A stretch of DNA of 64,000 nucleotides from Salinibacterium sp. G-O1 (GTDB taxonomy: Bacteria; Actinomycetota; Actinomycetes; Actinomycetales; Microbacteriaceae). Of this stretch, positions 16,068 through 24,391 are shown in pieces (positions within the stretch are counted from its first letter, which is position 1; each line of letters starts with the position of its first letter). The stretch lies in contig NZ_JASISV010000002.1 in the NCBI RefSeq assembly GCF_030063305.1, positions 248,001 to 312,000 of the forward strand. The letters run 5' to 3'. The position numbers were made by a program, and so were the translations under genes. The notes beneath the pieces were generated by a model, which saw only the letters and a list, made by a program, of their open reading frames with translations, searched no databases and had not been told where the DNA came from.

Positions 16068-16185
16068 GAGGTGCTCCCAGGGTGCGACCGACTAGACAGC
16101 CGTAAAGTTTTGCCAGCATTCGGAAACATATCGGAAAGCTGCTGCGTTTATTCTTGGAGCAGACGCCCAACGGCAAGGAGGTGCA

Positions 16186-17037
16186 ATGACGAACGTGATC
16201 CCGTCGACTTCCGCGTCCGCCGCTGACGACTCTCTTGACCTGGCGACAGACGCACTGGCAGGCCGCACGCTCGCCGTTCTCACCGGCGCAGGAGTCAGCA
16301 CCGACTCCGGAATACCCGACTACCGTGGCGCGGGTGCGCCCGCGCGCTCGCCGATGACGTTTGAGCAGTTCCTCACCGACACTGACTACCGCAAGCGATA
16401 CTGGGCCGGAAGCCACCTCGGCTGGAAGCGGTTCTCGGCCGCACAGCCCAACGCCGGCCATGCCGCTCTCGTCGAGCTTGAGCTGGCCGGCATCGTGGAC
16501 GGCATCATCACCCAGAACGTAGATGGGCTGCACCTCAGGGCGGGTTCGCAGCGGGTCGTCGACCTCCACGGCACCATGGATCGGGTGCGCTGCCTGACCT
16601 GCGGTCAGTACTACGCGCGCCAGGGCATCGCCGACCAGATCACCGAGACCAACCCCTGGATCGACACCAGCGAGGCTTTCGACCTCTCCCCCGACGGCGA
16701 TGTGGAGGTTCGCGATATCGATGCGTTCCTCATTCCCGATTGCACAGTGTGTGGGGGCATCCTGAAGCCGGATGTGGTGTTCTTTGGCGAGTTCGTGCCG
16801 AAAGAGAAGTTCGCGGAGGCTTCGGCGCTCATGCAGTCTGCCGACGCCCTCGTGATCGCCGGTTCTTCTCTGATCGTCAATTCGGGCATCCGGCTGCTGG
16901 AGCAGGCCAGCCGTCGCAAGCTGCCGATCGTGATCATCAATCGTGGGGTCACCAAAGGTGACAACAGGGCGACCGTGAAGGTGGATGCCGGAATCTCAGA
17001 GACACTGCAGTCGTTGCTGCTCAGGCTCCAGGCGTGA
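16186..17037 (+). CDS. cobB: Sir2-family NAD-dependent protein deacylase
   Basis: A 283-residue sirtuin. NAD-binding motifs are GAGVSTDSGIPDYRG (34-48) and TQNVDGLHLRAG. The catalytic histidine is in VVDLHG (His128). A structural zinc site is formed by CLTC (136, 139) and CTVC (186, 189). It removes acyl groups from lysines using NAD+, releasing nicotinamide and O-acyl-ADP-ribose. The length is slightly above a minimal sirtuin because of an acidic insert between the Cys pairs. A strong ribosome binding site (AAGGAGGTG) precedes the ATG. The stop overlaps the start of the next gene by four bases (GTGA). Confidence 0.93.
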   Translation: MTNVIPSTSASAADDSLDLATDALAGRTLAVLTGAGVSTDSGIPDYRGAGAPARSPMTFEQFLTDTDYRKRYWAGSHLGWKRFSAAQPNAGHAALVELELAGIVDGIITQNVDGLHLRAGSQRVVDLHGTMDRVRCLTCGQYYARQGIADQITETNPWIDTSEAFDLSPDGDVEVRDIDAFLIPDCTVCGGILKPDVVFFGEFVPKEKFAEASALMQSADALVIAGSSLIVNSGIRLLEQASRRKLPIVIINRGVTKGDNRATVKVDAGISETLQSLLLRLQA

Positions 17038-17615
17038 GTTCTCTGATCTATTTCGTTCGTCACGGCGAGACCGAGTGGAACCGCCAGCAGCGCATCCAGG
17101 GCAGCACTGACATCCCGCTCAACGACACGGGACGCGCGCAGGCGCTCGCCGCCGCGGCTCGGTTGAGCGATTCGGCCCCGGATCTGATTGTCGCGAGTCC
17201 CCTGATGCGAGCGTTCGAGACGGCCACGATTATCGGTGACTCGCTGGGGCTGAACGGTCCCACCGCTGACCCCGATCTGGTCGAACGCAACTATGGCGAA
17301 GCCGAGGGGATGAACTATCGGCAGATCGAGGATCGCTTTCCCGATCGTGCACTCATCCGTGGCCACGAGTCACACGAGCGACTCGCTGCCCGGTCGTTGG
17401 GCGCGCTGCACCGGCTCGCGCGTTCCCACGACGGAGCATCCATGGTGGTGGTAGCGCACGGCGGAGTGATCCGCGCGGTGCTGGGCGAGATCGATCAGGA
17501 GGGCACCCACGGCGCCATCCGGAATGGTTCGATCCACAGCCTCAGCTTCTCGGGCGACCAGTTCTCGCTGCTCGGCTTCGACGAGGTCACGCCGCGGCAG
17601 CCCGCGCGATCCTGA
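17034..17615 (+). CDS. Histidine phosphatase family protein (phosphoglycerate-mutase-like)
   Basis: A 193-residue branch-1 histidine phosphatase with the phosphohistidine motif VRHGETEWN (His10), an Arg-containing SPLMRAFET and the second histidine in VVVAHGGVIRAV. The acidic general acid falls within LVERNYGEAEG. Many members are broad phosphatases, and the substrate here cannot be told. The GTG start sits inside the cobB stop (GTGA), so translation is coupled to the sirtuin. It converges on the glycosyltransferase gene with three bases between stop codons. Confidence 0.88.
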   Translation: MSSLIYFVRHGETEWNRQQRIQGSTDIPLNDTGRAQALAAAARLSDSAPDLIVASPLMRAFETATIIGDSLGLNGPTADPDLVERNYGEAEGMNYRQIEDRFPDRALIRGHESHERLAARSLGALHRLARSHDGASMVVVAHGGVIRAVLGEIDQEGTHGAIRNGSIHSLSFSGDQFSLLGFDEVTPRQPARS

Positions 17616-17618
17616 CGG

Positions 17619-18698
17619 TCAGTGGCGTGCCGCGCGTCGTTGAACGGCGTCTGTGAGCACGTCGAGCAGAGCGCGAGCCGCGTCCGGCCAGTTGTAGCGT
17701 TTAGCCCACTCGACGGAGGCCGACGACCGACGGGACCACTCGGTAACATCCTCGAGTTCACGAACGGCGGCGACGAACGACGCGGGGCTGGACGGATCGA
17801 AGAAGCCTGCAGGTGCTCCCCCGATCTCGCGGAAGATAGGGGTGTCGCTGAGCAGCACGGGCGTTCCGAGAGCCTGTGCCTCGACGACCGGAAGGCCGAA
17901 GCCCTCGTCTCGCGAGGCTGAGACCAGGGCGGTCGCGCCGAGCGTCGCCGCGGCGTACTCCTCATCGCTCGCACCGTTGAAGAATTCGAGCGAACCCGCG
18001 GGCGCCAGGGCCGTCAGCCTGGCCTTCTCGTCGTCAGTGATGCGACTCATCAGTTGCAGCCGATAGTCGGGCAGGTCATGCAGCGCGGCGACGATGAGGT
18101 CGACGTTCTTGTACGGCATGAACGAACCCATGTAGACGAGATTTTTGGATGCCGGGGCAGTCCGCTCGGGAGAAACCTCAGACTGCTCGGTGCCGAGAAG
18201 CACAACTGTCATGGGATTACGCGTCAGCCGGTGTTCGGCCATCAGGTCCCGAGTGGTCTCCGAGTCGACGAGGTGCGCGTCAGCCTTGTTCAGGAGGCTG
18301 CGCTGGAACCCCCACCAGAGGTGATATCCGCGCCACAGCAGTCTCAGCGCGGGATTGAGGTCGCGTGGCGGCGTGCGGTGCGTGTAGTAGATCAGGTCGT
18401 GCACGGTGGTCACGAGCGCGTAGTCCCGACCCCCGGGGCCCATGGTCTGCATGGGAGTGAAGACGACATCCGGAGCGTGCCTGTTGACCTGCCGCGCGAT
18501 CCAGGGTTCTTTTGCCGAGGTCGGATCTGAGCCCATGACCCACGGCAGATCGGGCAGCATCTCGAGCTGGCGCCGGTCGGAGATCAGCATCGTCACGGGG
18601 TGGAGTTTCGACAGTTCCTCCACGAGCCTGGCGCCGTAGCGACTGATGCCGTCGTGGCGCCCGATGCGTGTGTAGCGGCAATCAAAGATGATCTTCAC
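17619..18698 (-). CDS. Glycosyltransferase family 4 protein
   Basis: A 359-residue GT-B fold glycosyltransferase. The N-terminal domain starts MKIIFDCRYTRIGRHDGISR with the glycine-rich acceptor loop. The C-terminal domain carries NLVYMGSFMPYKNVDLIV and the retaining E-x7-E pattern SRDEGFGLPVVEAQALG. The donor is a nucleotide sugar, probably for an envelope glycan or lipid; the exact reaction is unknown. The GTG start overlaps the stop of the upstream alpha/beta hydrolase by four bases (GTGA), so they are translationally coupled. Confidence 0.88.
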   Translation of the reverse strand: MKIIFDCRYTRIGRHDGISRYGARLVEELSKLHPVTMLISDRRQLEMLPDLPWVMGSDPTSAKEPWIARQVNRHAPDVVFTPMQTMGPGGRDYALVTTVHDLIYYTHRTPPRDLNPALRLLWRGYHLWWGFQRSLLNKADAHLVDSETTRDLMAEHRLTRNPMTVVLLGTEQSEVSPERTAPASKNLVYMGSFMPYKNVDLIVAALHDLPDYRLQLMSRITDDEKARLTALAPAGSLEFFNGASDEEYAAATLGATALVSASRDEGFGLPVVEAQALGTPVLLSDTPIFREIGGAPAGFFDPSSPASFVAAVRELEDVTEWSRRSSASVEWAKRYNWPDAARALLDVLTDAVQRRAARH

Positions 18699-19594
18699 GC
18701 GAGCGAACCTTCCCCGACGAAGTCGAGAATGAGGGCGGCCGCTTCGCGGGGTTTCTCGTAGTGCACGAGGTGCCCGACGCCCGCGAGAATCTCGAGGCGG
18801 GCGCTGGGGAACAGGGCTGCCAACTCCTCTTGAGCTGCGACCGTGGTGATGGGGTCGCGATCAGCGCCGATCAGCAGGGTAGGAACCGCAATCTGTGCCG
18901 CGAACATGCTGGCGTCGCTGGATATGGATGCCTCGAAGCCTTCGACGACCGTGTCGCGGTTGGCGTAGCGGCTGAAGTAGCTGTGGTGTTGCGCGTGAAT
19001 CCAGCGGCGCAGGGCCGGGTCTTTGGATTGCGCGAGGAACACACTCATAAATCGGACGATGAGCCAGCTGCTCAACAGACTCTTGCCCACCCTCTCGGGA
19101 AGTGCCCGGCCAGCGCGGTAATACAGCAGCGTCAGTCGACTCATGAAGCCGTTCGGCCCTTCGAGGGCGGGGGCCGCGATCGGATTCACAAGGATGAGTC
19201 TGGGGGTGGGCAGCCCTCCGGCCACCGCCGACGAGACCACGATCGAGCCGAAGGAGTGGCCAAGAATGATGGCGGTGCCCGTTACGCCCATCCGGTCGAC
19301 GAACTGACCGAGCCACTGCGAGTAACCGCTGATGTCGTGCCGCTGGCCAACCAGCGCGGTCGATTCCCCAAAGCCCGGCAGGTCGGGGCTGATGATGCGG
19401 ATGCCCCGCAGTTGCGCTATCACGGGCTCGAGACCGTGGTGCTCACCCCGGTAACCGTGTACGACGACGACGACGGTAGAGGCATCCTCCGGTCCGTACT
19501 CCCAGTAGTGGGTGCTGCTGCCGAGCACGTCGACGACGCCCCGACGGGCGGGGATTTCGGCAAGAAGGGCGGCGTAGGGCGATTCGACGGTCAT
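18695..19594 (-). CDS. Alpha/beta-fold hydrolase
   Basis: A 299-residue alpha/beta hydrolase. The nucleophile elbow is GHSFGS (Ser114), the acid lies in LLIGADRDPITT and the catalytic histidine in LAGVGHLVHYEKP. The oxyanion-hole stretch is VVVVVHGYRGEHHG. The substrate is unknown. The frame stays open upstream to 19687 but the family-like N-terminus begins at the ATG at 19594, which follows a TAGAAT element by seven bases. It is coupled to the GT4 gene downstream and diverges from treS. Confidence 0.86.
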   Translation of the reverse strand: MTVESPYAALLAEIPARRGVVDVLGSSTHYWEYGPEDASTVVVVVHGYRGEHHGLEPVIAQLRGIRIISPDLPGFGESTALVGQRHDISGYSQWLGQFVDRMGVTGTAIILGHSFGSIVVSSAVAGGLPTPRLILVNPIAAPALEGPNGFMSRLTLLYYRAGRALPERVGKSLLSSWLIVRFMSVFLAQSKDPALRRWIHAQHHSYFSRYANRDTVVEGFEASISSDASMFAAQIAVPTLLIGADRDPITTVAAQEELAALFPSARLEILAGVGHLVHYEKPREAAALILDFVGEGSLA

Positions 19595-19601
19595 CGAGAC
19601 G

Positions 19602-19607
19602 ATTCTA
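19602..19607 (-). promoter_or_regulatory. -10 element (TAGAAT) for the alpha/beta hydrolase
   Basis: TAGAAT ends seven bases before the chosen ATG with no ribosome binding site between them, which supports a leaderless transcript and this start codon. Confidence 0.55.
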
Positions 19608-19686
19608 CGAGGATGCTCCGGATCGGGGATCACACACCGACGGCGCGCGCCGAGCCGGGTCTGGACACAGGCGAAGGTCTCCGCCA

Positions 19687-19692
19687 TAGACT
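19687..19692 (+). promoter_or_regulatory. -10 element (TAGACT) for leaderless treS
   Basis: TAGACT lies six bases before the treS GTG. No Shine-Dalgarno sequence is present. Confidence 0.55.
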
Positions 19693-19698
19693 CGACGT

Positions 19699-21423
19699 GT
19701 GACTTTTACCGCGCCCATCCAGCTGCCCGGACTAGCCCTCGACCCGCAGTGGTACCGCCGCGCGGTCTTCTACGAGGTGATGGTCAGGTCGTTCTACGAC
19801 AGCAACGGCGACGGCTCTGGCGACATCGCGGGGCTCATTTCCAAGCTCGACTACCTGCAGTGGCTCGGTGTCGACGCGTTGTGGATCCCCCCGTTCTACA
19901 GTTCGCCACTGCGCGATGGTGGCTACGACGTTTCGGACTTCACCACGGTGCTGCCCGAATTCGGCACGCTCGACGAGTTCAAAGAGCTGGTCACCAAAGC
20001 ACACGAGCGAAACATGCGCGTCGTCATCGACTACCCGCTGAACCACACCTCGGATGCTCATGACTGGTTCCAGCAGTCGCGCGAAGACCCAGAGGGACCG
20101 TACGGCGACTACTACGTCTGGAGCGACACAGACGAGAAGTACCCCAACATTCGCATCATCTTCGTCGACACCGAGGAGTCGAACTGGACGTTCGACCCGG
20201 TACGTCGACAGTTCTTCTTCCACAGGTTCTTCTCGCACCAGCCCGACCTGAACTTCGAGCACCCTGCCGTGCGCGAGGCAGTGCTCGACACGATCAGGCA
20301 CTGGATGGACCTGGGAGTGGACGGTGTGCGCCTTGATGCCATCCCGTACCTGTTTGAGTCTGAAGACGGCAACGGTGAGGGCGAGCCCAAGACCCACGCG
20401 TTCATCAAAGAGATCCGCGCCATGGTCGACCGGGAATACCCGGGCCGTGTGCTGATCGCCGAGGCGAACCAATGGCCCCAGGAGGTCGTGGCGTTCTTCG
20501 GAACGGAAGAAGAGCCCGAGTGCCACATGGCATTCGACTTCCCCGTCATGCCCCGAATCTTCTACTCTCTCCGCTCCCAGAACGCCGGCGAATTGGTGCG
20601 GGTGCTCGCCGAGACGACCGACATGCCCGAGGGCGCGGCGTGGGGCGTATTCCTGCGCAACCACGACGAGCTCACCCTCGAGATGGTGAGCGAGGAATAC
20701 CGCCAGGCGATGTACGGCTGGTACGCCTACGACCCGAGGATGAGGTCGAACGTGGGAATCCGCCGCAGGCTGGCGCCGCTTCTCGACAATTCGCGCGCCG
20801 AACTGGAGCTTGCCCACGCGCTGCTGTTCTCGCTGCAGGGCAGCCCCTTCCTGTTCTACGGCGACGAGATCGGGATGGGTGACAACATCTGGCTGCCCGA
20901 CCGAGACTCCTCCAGGACGCCCATGCAGTGGACACCGGACCGCAACGCCGGCTTCTCGCACGCGGACCCGGGAAAGCTCTTCCTGCCGGTAGTGCAGTCA
21001 TTGGTCTACAACTACAACCTCGTCAACGTCGAATCGCAGCTGGCGCAGTCCCGCTCGCTCCTGCACTGGGTGCGCAACGTCATCCATGTGCGTAAGGGGC
21101 ACCCGACCTTCGGGCTTGGTTCTTTGCGGGTGCTGCAGACAAACCACGAGTCTGTGCTTGCGTTCGTTCGCGAATACGAGGGGGCGGGAACCCAGTTCGG
21201 CGACTCCCCCGAGTCAATCCTGTGTGTCTTCAGCTTTGCTCATAATCCCGTGTCGGCGACCATCCAGGTCGAGGGATATGCGGGAGCCACCTCGTTCGAC
21301 CTTTTCGGTGGAGGCGAGTTCCCGCCGGTCGGCGAGGACGGATCCCTCACCCTCACTCTCGGCACGCAAAGCTTCTACTGGCTGCATCTGGGCGATTCCC
21401 GATTCGCAGGCAGCCGCGTCTAG
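19699..21423 (+). CDS. treS: Trehalose synthase / maltose alpha-D-glucosyltransferase
   Basis: A 574-residue GH13 enzyme. The N-terminus WYRRAVFYEVMVRSFYDSNG is typical of TreS. The catalytic nucleophile lies in VRLDAIPYL (Asp213), the acid/base in IAEANQWPQ (Glu255) and the transition-state stabiliser in RNHDELTLE (Asp323). It interconverts maltose and trehalose in the cytoplasm; in actinobacteria it feeds maltose to maltokinase and GlgE for glycogen synthesis. No maltokinase domain is fused to the C-terminus and no pep2 or glgE follows. glgA and glgC lie 3-6 kb downstream. Confidence 0.94.
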   Translation: MTFTAPIQLPGLALDPQWYRRAVFYEVMVRSFYDSNGDGSGDIAGLISKLDYLQWLGVDALWIPPFYSSPLRDGGYDVSDFTTVLPEFGTLDEFKELVTKAHERNMRVVIDYPLNHTSDAHDWFQQSREDPEGPYGDYYVWSDTDEKYPNIRIIFVDTEESNWTFDPVRRQFFFHRFFSHQPDLNFEHPAVREAVLDTIRHWMDLGVDGVRLDAIPYLFESEDGNGEGEPKTHAFIKEIRAMVDREYPGRVLIAEANQWPQEVVAFFGTEEEPECHMAFDFPVMPRIFYSLRSQNAGELVRVLAETTDMPEGAAWGVFLRNHDELTLEMVSEEYRQAMYGWYAYDPRMRSNVGIRRRLAPLLDNSRAELELAHALLFSLQGSPFLFYGDEIGMGDNIWLPDRDSSRTPMQWTPDRNAGFSHADPGKLFLPVVQSLVYNYNLVNVESQLAQSRSLLHWVRNVIHVRKGHPTFGLGSLRVLQTNHESVLAFVREYEGAGTQFGDSPESILCVFSFAHNPVSATIQVEGYAGATSFDLFGGGEFPPVGEDGSLTLTLGTQSFYWLHLGDSRFAGSRV

Positions 21424-21482
21424 CGCCGGCACGTGATCGCGCTCGGGCAGCGAGCCTGCGCGGCGTGATCACCCGCCAGCCC

Positions 21483-21488
21483 TAGCCT
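21483..21488 (+). promoter_or_regulatory. -10 element (TAGCCT) for the exonuclease-NUDIX gene
   Basis: TAGCCT ends six bases before the ATG at 21495; only a weak GAGG-like stretch overlaps the spacer. Confidence 0.5.
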
Positions 21489-21494
21489 GAGGTC

Positions 21495-23102
21495 ATGAAC
21501 AATTGGGGCCAACTCGGCGTCTTCGATCTCGAGACCACCGGGGTCGATGTCGACACCGCACGGATCGTGTCAGCCTGCATCGCAATCCTCCGCCCGGACG
21601 GCTCGGTCGTTGCCAGATGGGATTGGCTCGCCGACCCCGGTATCGAGATCCCGGCGGGCGCCTCGGCCGTCCACGGCATCACGACGGAGCGTGCCCGGTC
21701 GCTCGGCCGAAACGCCAAAGACGTCGTCGCCGAAATCAGTCAGAGCCTGCGGGTGCTTTTCGCGCTCGACATTCCCCTCGTCGTCTACAACGCGCCCTAT
21801 GACCTCACCCTTCTCGACCGCGAGTGCCGACGCCACGGGATTGAACCCCTCGCTGTGGCGTCCCCGGTAATCGACCCGCTGGTGCTCGACAAGTTCGTTG
21901 ACAAGTTCCGCAAAGGTAAGCGCACGCTGGAAGCCGCGGCAGCGCTCTACGGTGTCGAGCTGGATGAGGCGCACGACGCCGGCGCTGACGCGATCGCCGC
22001 CGGTCGGGTGGCGCTCGCGCTCGGCGCCGCGTATCCCGATCAGTTGGATGTGTCCCCAGCCGAACTGCATGTCAGCCAGGTCACGTGGTACGCCGATCAG
22101 GCGGCGAGTTTCGCCGACTACATCCGCCGGGTAAAGGGTGACAAAGACTTCGTCGCCGACACGATCTGGCCGGTGCGCACGACAGACCTTTCCGCGAGCA
22201 TCCAGGACACCCAGCCAATCGCGGCGCCTTCGCCCCGACCCAGCCTGCGCGTGCCTCACCTCGACTTTGATACCGGAGTGCTCGTATTCGACAGGGTCGC
22301 GCTCGAAGCTGCGCCTGTACGGGCGAGCGCGAGCGTGTCTGAGGTGGAGGCCGTGCAGTTCCGCGACGTGGAACCCGTAATCGCGCCCGACGAACCCACT
22401 GACACGGTCGAGCCGGACGAGTTCGATCGCCTCATCGAGCCGGATGTCTCCGACTCTGGCCCTGAGGCCGGCTATGAGCCCCTGGTGCTCGTGGAGCCAT
22501 TCGTCGAGGAGCCACAAGCATCCGGCGACGACCCCGACCTCCTGTGGAACGTGTTCGACCTTGATGCCCTTGCGGATGAGCCAGGCCCGGACGCAGAGCC
22601 AGCATCGTTTGACCAGCAACTCGATCTCGACCCAGTCTCAGCAGACTCTGACAACCAGGATGCGGCACCACCCGCGCGCCCGACGCTTCGCCCGACGGTG
22701 CTTCGGGTCGCTGCCGCCATCATCACTGATCCGGATGGGCGGACGCTGCTCGTGCGCAAGCGAGGAAGTTCCTCGTTCATGCAGGCTGGCGGCAAGATCG
22801 AACGCGGCGAGAGTGCCGTCGTGGCGCTGTCACGTGAACTTCTCGAAGAGATCGGGCTCGAACTGGATCTCGGTGAGACCGAATACCTCGGTAGCTTCAG
22901 GGCCGAGGCTGCCAACGAGTCGGACACGGTAATCCGGGCCGAAGTATTTGCGATGATGACCTCCCTCACCCCCATCGCTTCGGGCGAGATCGAGGAACTC
23001 ATCTGGATCGACAGCGATGAGCCAGCTGGAATCGAGCTCGCACCTCTCACGCGCGACACGATCCTGCCCCTCTGGGTGACTCGCCGCGCCTCCAGGTTCT
23101 AG
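21495..23102 (+). CDS. DEDDh 3'-5' exonuclease fused to a NUDIX hydrolase
   Basis: A 535-residue two-enzyme protein. Residues 1-225 are a DnaQ-like exonuclease: ExoI FDLETTG (Asp11, Glu13), ExoII YNAPYDLTLLD (Asp103), ExoIII H-x4-D (His160, Asp165). Residues about 230-398 are a low-complexity linker rich in Asp, Glu and Pro. Residues 400-535 are a NUDIX domain with a complete box, G433-x5-E-x7-REL-x-EE-x-G-L455. The first half should degrade single-stranded DNA or RNA ends, the second a nucleoside diphosphate derivative such as an oxidised nucleotide; both substrates are inferred. The frame is unbroken. A terminator follows at 23152. Confidence 0.9.
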   Translation: MNNWGQLGVFDLETTGVDVDTARIVSACIAILRPDGSVVARWDWLADPGIEIPAGASAVHGITTERARSLGRNAKDVVAEISQSLRVLFALDIPLVVYNAPYDLTLLDRECRRHGIEPLAVASPVIDPLVLDKFVDKFRKGKRTLEAAAALYGVELDEAHDAGADAIAAGRVALALGAAYPDQLDVSPAELHVSQVTWYADQAASFADYIRRVKGDKDFVADTIWPVRTTDLSASIQDTQPIAAPSPRPSLRVPHLDFDTGVLVFDRVALEAAPVRASASVSEVEAVQFRDVEPVIAPDEPTDTVEPDEFDRLIEPDVSDSGPEAGYEPLVLVEPFVEEPQASGDDPDLLWNVFDLDALADEPGPDAEPASFDQQLDLDPVSADSDNQDAAPPARPTLRPTVLRVAAAIITDPDGRTLLVRKRGSSSFMQAGGKIERGESAVVALSRELLEEIGLELDLGETEYLGSFRAEAANESDTVIRAEVFAMMTSLTPIASGEIEELIWIDSDEPAGIELAPLTRDTILPLWVTRRASRF

Positions 23103-23151
23103 ACGCGGGATAACCACCCTCTGCCGGTCTCGGGGCCGCGCCATTAACGAC

Positions 23152-23177
23152 GAAAGGCGGCCCGAGGGCCGCCTTTC
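23152..23177. terminator. Bidirectional hairpin terminator
   Basis: A 12-bp perfect stem (GAAAGGCGGCCC / GGGCCGCCTTTC) lies between the convergent exonuclease-NUDIX gene (ends 23102) and rpmE2 (ends 23194). A-rich and T-rich bases flank both arms, so it can act on both strands. Confidence 0.88.
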
Positions 23178-23193
23178 TGTGGAACCTGAGGAA

Positions 23194-23451
23194 CTAGTCC
23201 TTCTTGGTGCCGAAACCTGAGTAACGCGAGTTGAACTTCTCAACGCGTCCGGCGGAGTCCATGATGCGCTGCTTGCCGGTGTAGAACGGGTGCGACTCTG
23301 ACGAGATCTCGACGTCGATTACGGGGTACGTGACACCGTCGAGGTCGATCGTCTTCTCGCTGGTGGCGGTCGAACGGGTAAGGAACGTGGCGCCCGACGC
23401 GAGGTCGCGGAAAACGATCGCGTTGTACGTGGGGTGGATGTCGGTCTTCAT
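23194..23451 (-). CDS. rpmE2: 50S ribosomal protein L31 type B
   Basis: An 85-residue L31 starting [16 protein letters not shown] and containing [31 protein letters not shown]. It has no cysteines, so this is the zinc-free (C-minus) type B form, which in many bacteria replaces the zinc-binding L31 when zinc is scarce. Upstream codons to 23559 are open but lack family similarity; the ATG at 23451 has AAGGAA eight bases upstream. No Zur site is recognisable in the short leader. Confidence 0.96.
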   Translation of the reverse strand: MKTDIHPTYNAIVFRDLASGATFLTRSTATSEKTIDLDGVTYPVIDVEISSESHPFYTGKQRIMDSAGRVEKFNSRYSGFGTKKD

Positions 23452-23576
23452 GAACGTTCCTTCAAATAGATGTCTTGCGCGAGAGGATCTTGCGCGAGGG
23501 AGAGCTTGATGAATGAGGGAGCGACGAGCGCTCAAGGCCAGCTCACGCGGAGCCGACATAACAGACTACCAAATAT

Positions 23577-24359
23577 TCAGGCAGACCGCGCGGTGAATCG
23601 CTCGTTCTCGTGGGTGACGACCAGAGGGAGTCCGAAAACCTCCGTGAGGTTCTCGGAGGTGATGACGTCGCCGATCGGCCCTGCGGCCCTAACCTCGCCG
23701 TGAGAGAGCAGCATTGCGTGGCCGAAGCCGGGCGGAATCTCTTCGACGTGGTGCGTGACCATGACGATCGCCGGCGAGGTGTCTTCCGAGGCGAATCCGC
23801 CAAGCAGGCCAACGAGTTCTTCGCGTGCGCCGAGATCGAGACTCGCTGCTGGCTCGTCGAGCAGCAGGAGTTCAGGATCCGTCATCACAGAGCGGGCAAT
23901 CTGCACCCGCTTCTGCTCGCCGTCACTCAGATCGCCGAAGCGGCGATCTTCGAGATGGGTGAGCTTCCACTCGGCCAGGACGCGCTGGGCGCGCTTGGTG
24001 TCGACCTCTTCGTAAGTCTCGTTCCAGCGGCCCGTCACCGAGTACGCCGCGGTGAGAACAACGTCGATGACTCGCTCATCGCGCGGGACCTTGCGTGCCA
24101 GGGCGCTCGACGCGAAGCCGATCCTGGGACGCAGCTCGAAGACATCGGCGTGACCCAGGCTGTCGTCAAGAATCTGCACGCGGCCGGAGCTGGGATGCAT
24201 CTGTGCAGCAGCAAGCTGCAACAGGGTGGTCTTCCCAGCGCCGTTGGGCCCCAAAATCACCCAACGGTCGGCAGAATCCACCGTCCAGTTCGCGGAATTG
24301 AGGATCGGATTGCCGTCGCGAACGACGGTGACGTCAGAGAACTGCAAAACACTTGCCAT
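23577..24359 (-). CDS. Solitary ABC transporter-type ATPase
   Basis: A 260-residue ATP-binding subunit: Walker A GPNGAGKTT, signature LSDGEQKRVQIAR, Walker B LLLLDEPAASLD and the H-loop VTHHVEEIP. The His-His after the D-loop and the overall length resemble the ModF/YbbL-like group. No permease or binding-protein gene is adjacent, so it may pair with a distant membrane protein or work outside transport. It is transcribed towards rpmE2, with a TAGGCT element eight bases before the ATG and a weak GAGGG ribosome binding site. Confidence 0.88.
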   Translation of the reverse strand: MASVLQFSDVTVVRDGNPILNSANWTVDSADRWVILGPNGAGKTTLLQLAAAQMHPSSGRVQILDDSLGHADVFELRPRIGFASSALARKVPRDERVIDVVLTAAYSVTGRWNETYEEVDTKRAQRVLAEWKLTHLEDRRFGDLSDGEQKRVQIARSVMTDPELLLLDEPAASLDLGAREELVGLLGGFASEDTSPAIVMVTHHVEEIPPGFGHAMLLSHGEVRAAGPIGDVITSENLTEVFGLPLVVTHENERFTARSA

Positions 24360-24391
24360 GATCCCTCAGCCTACGGCGTGACGACCGGGAC

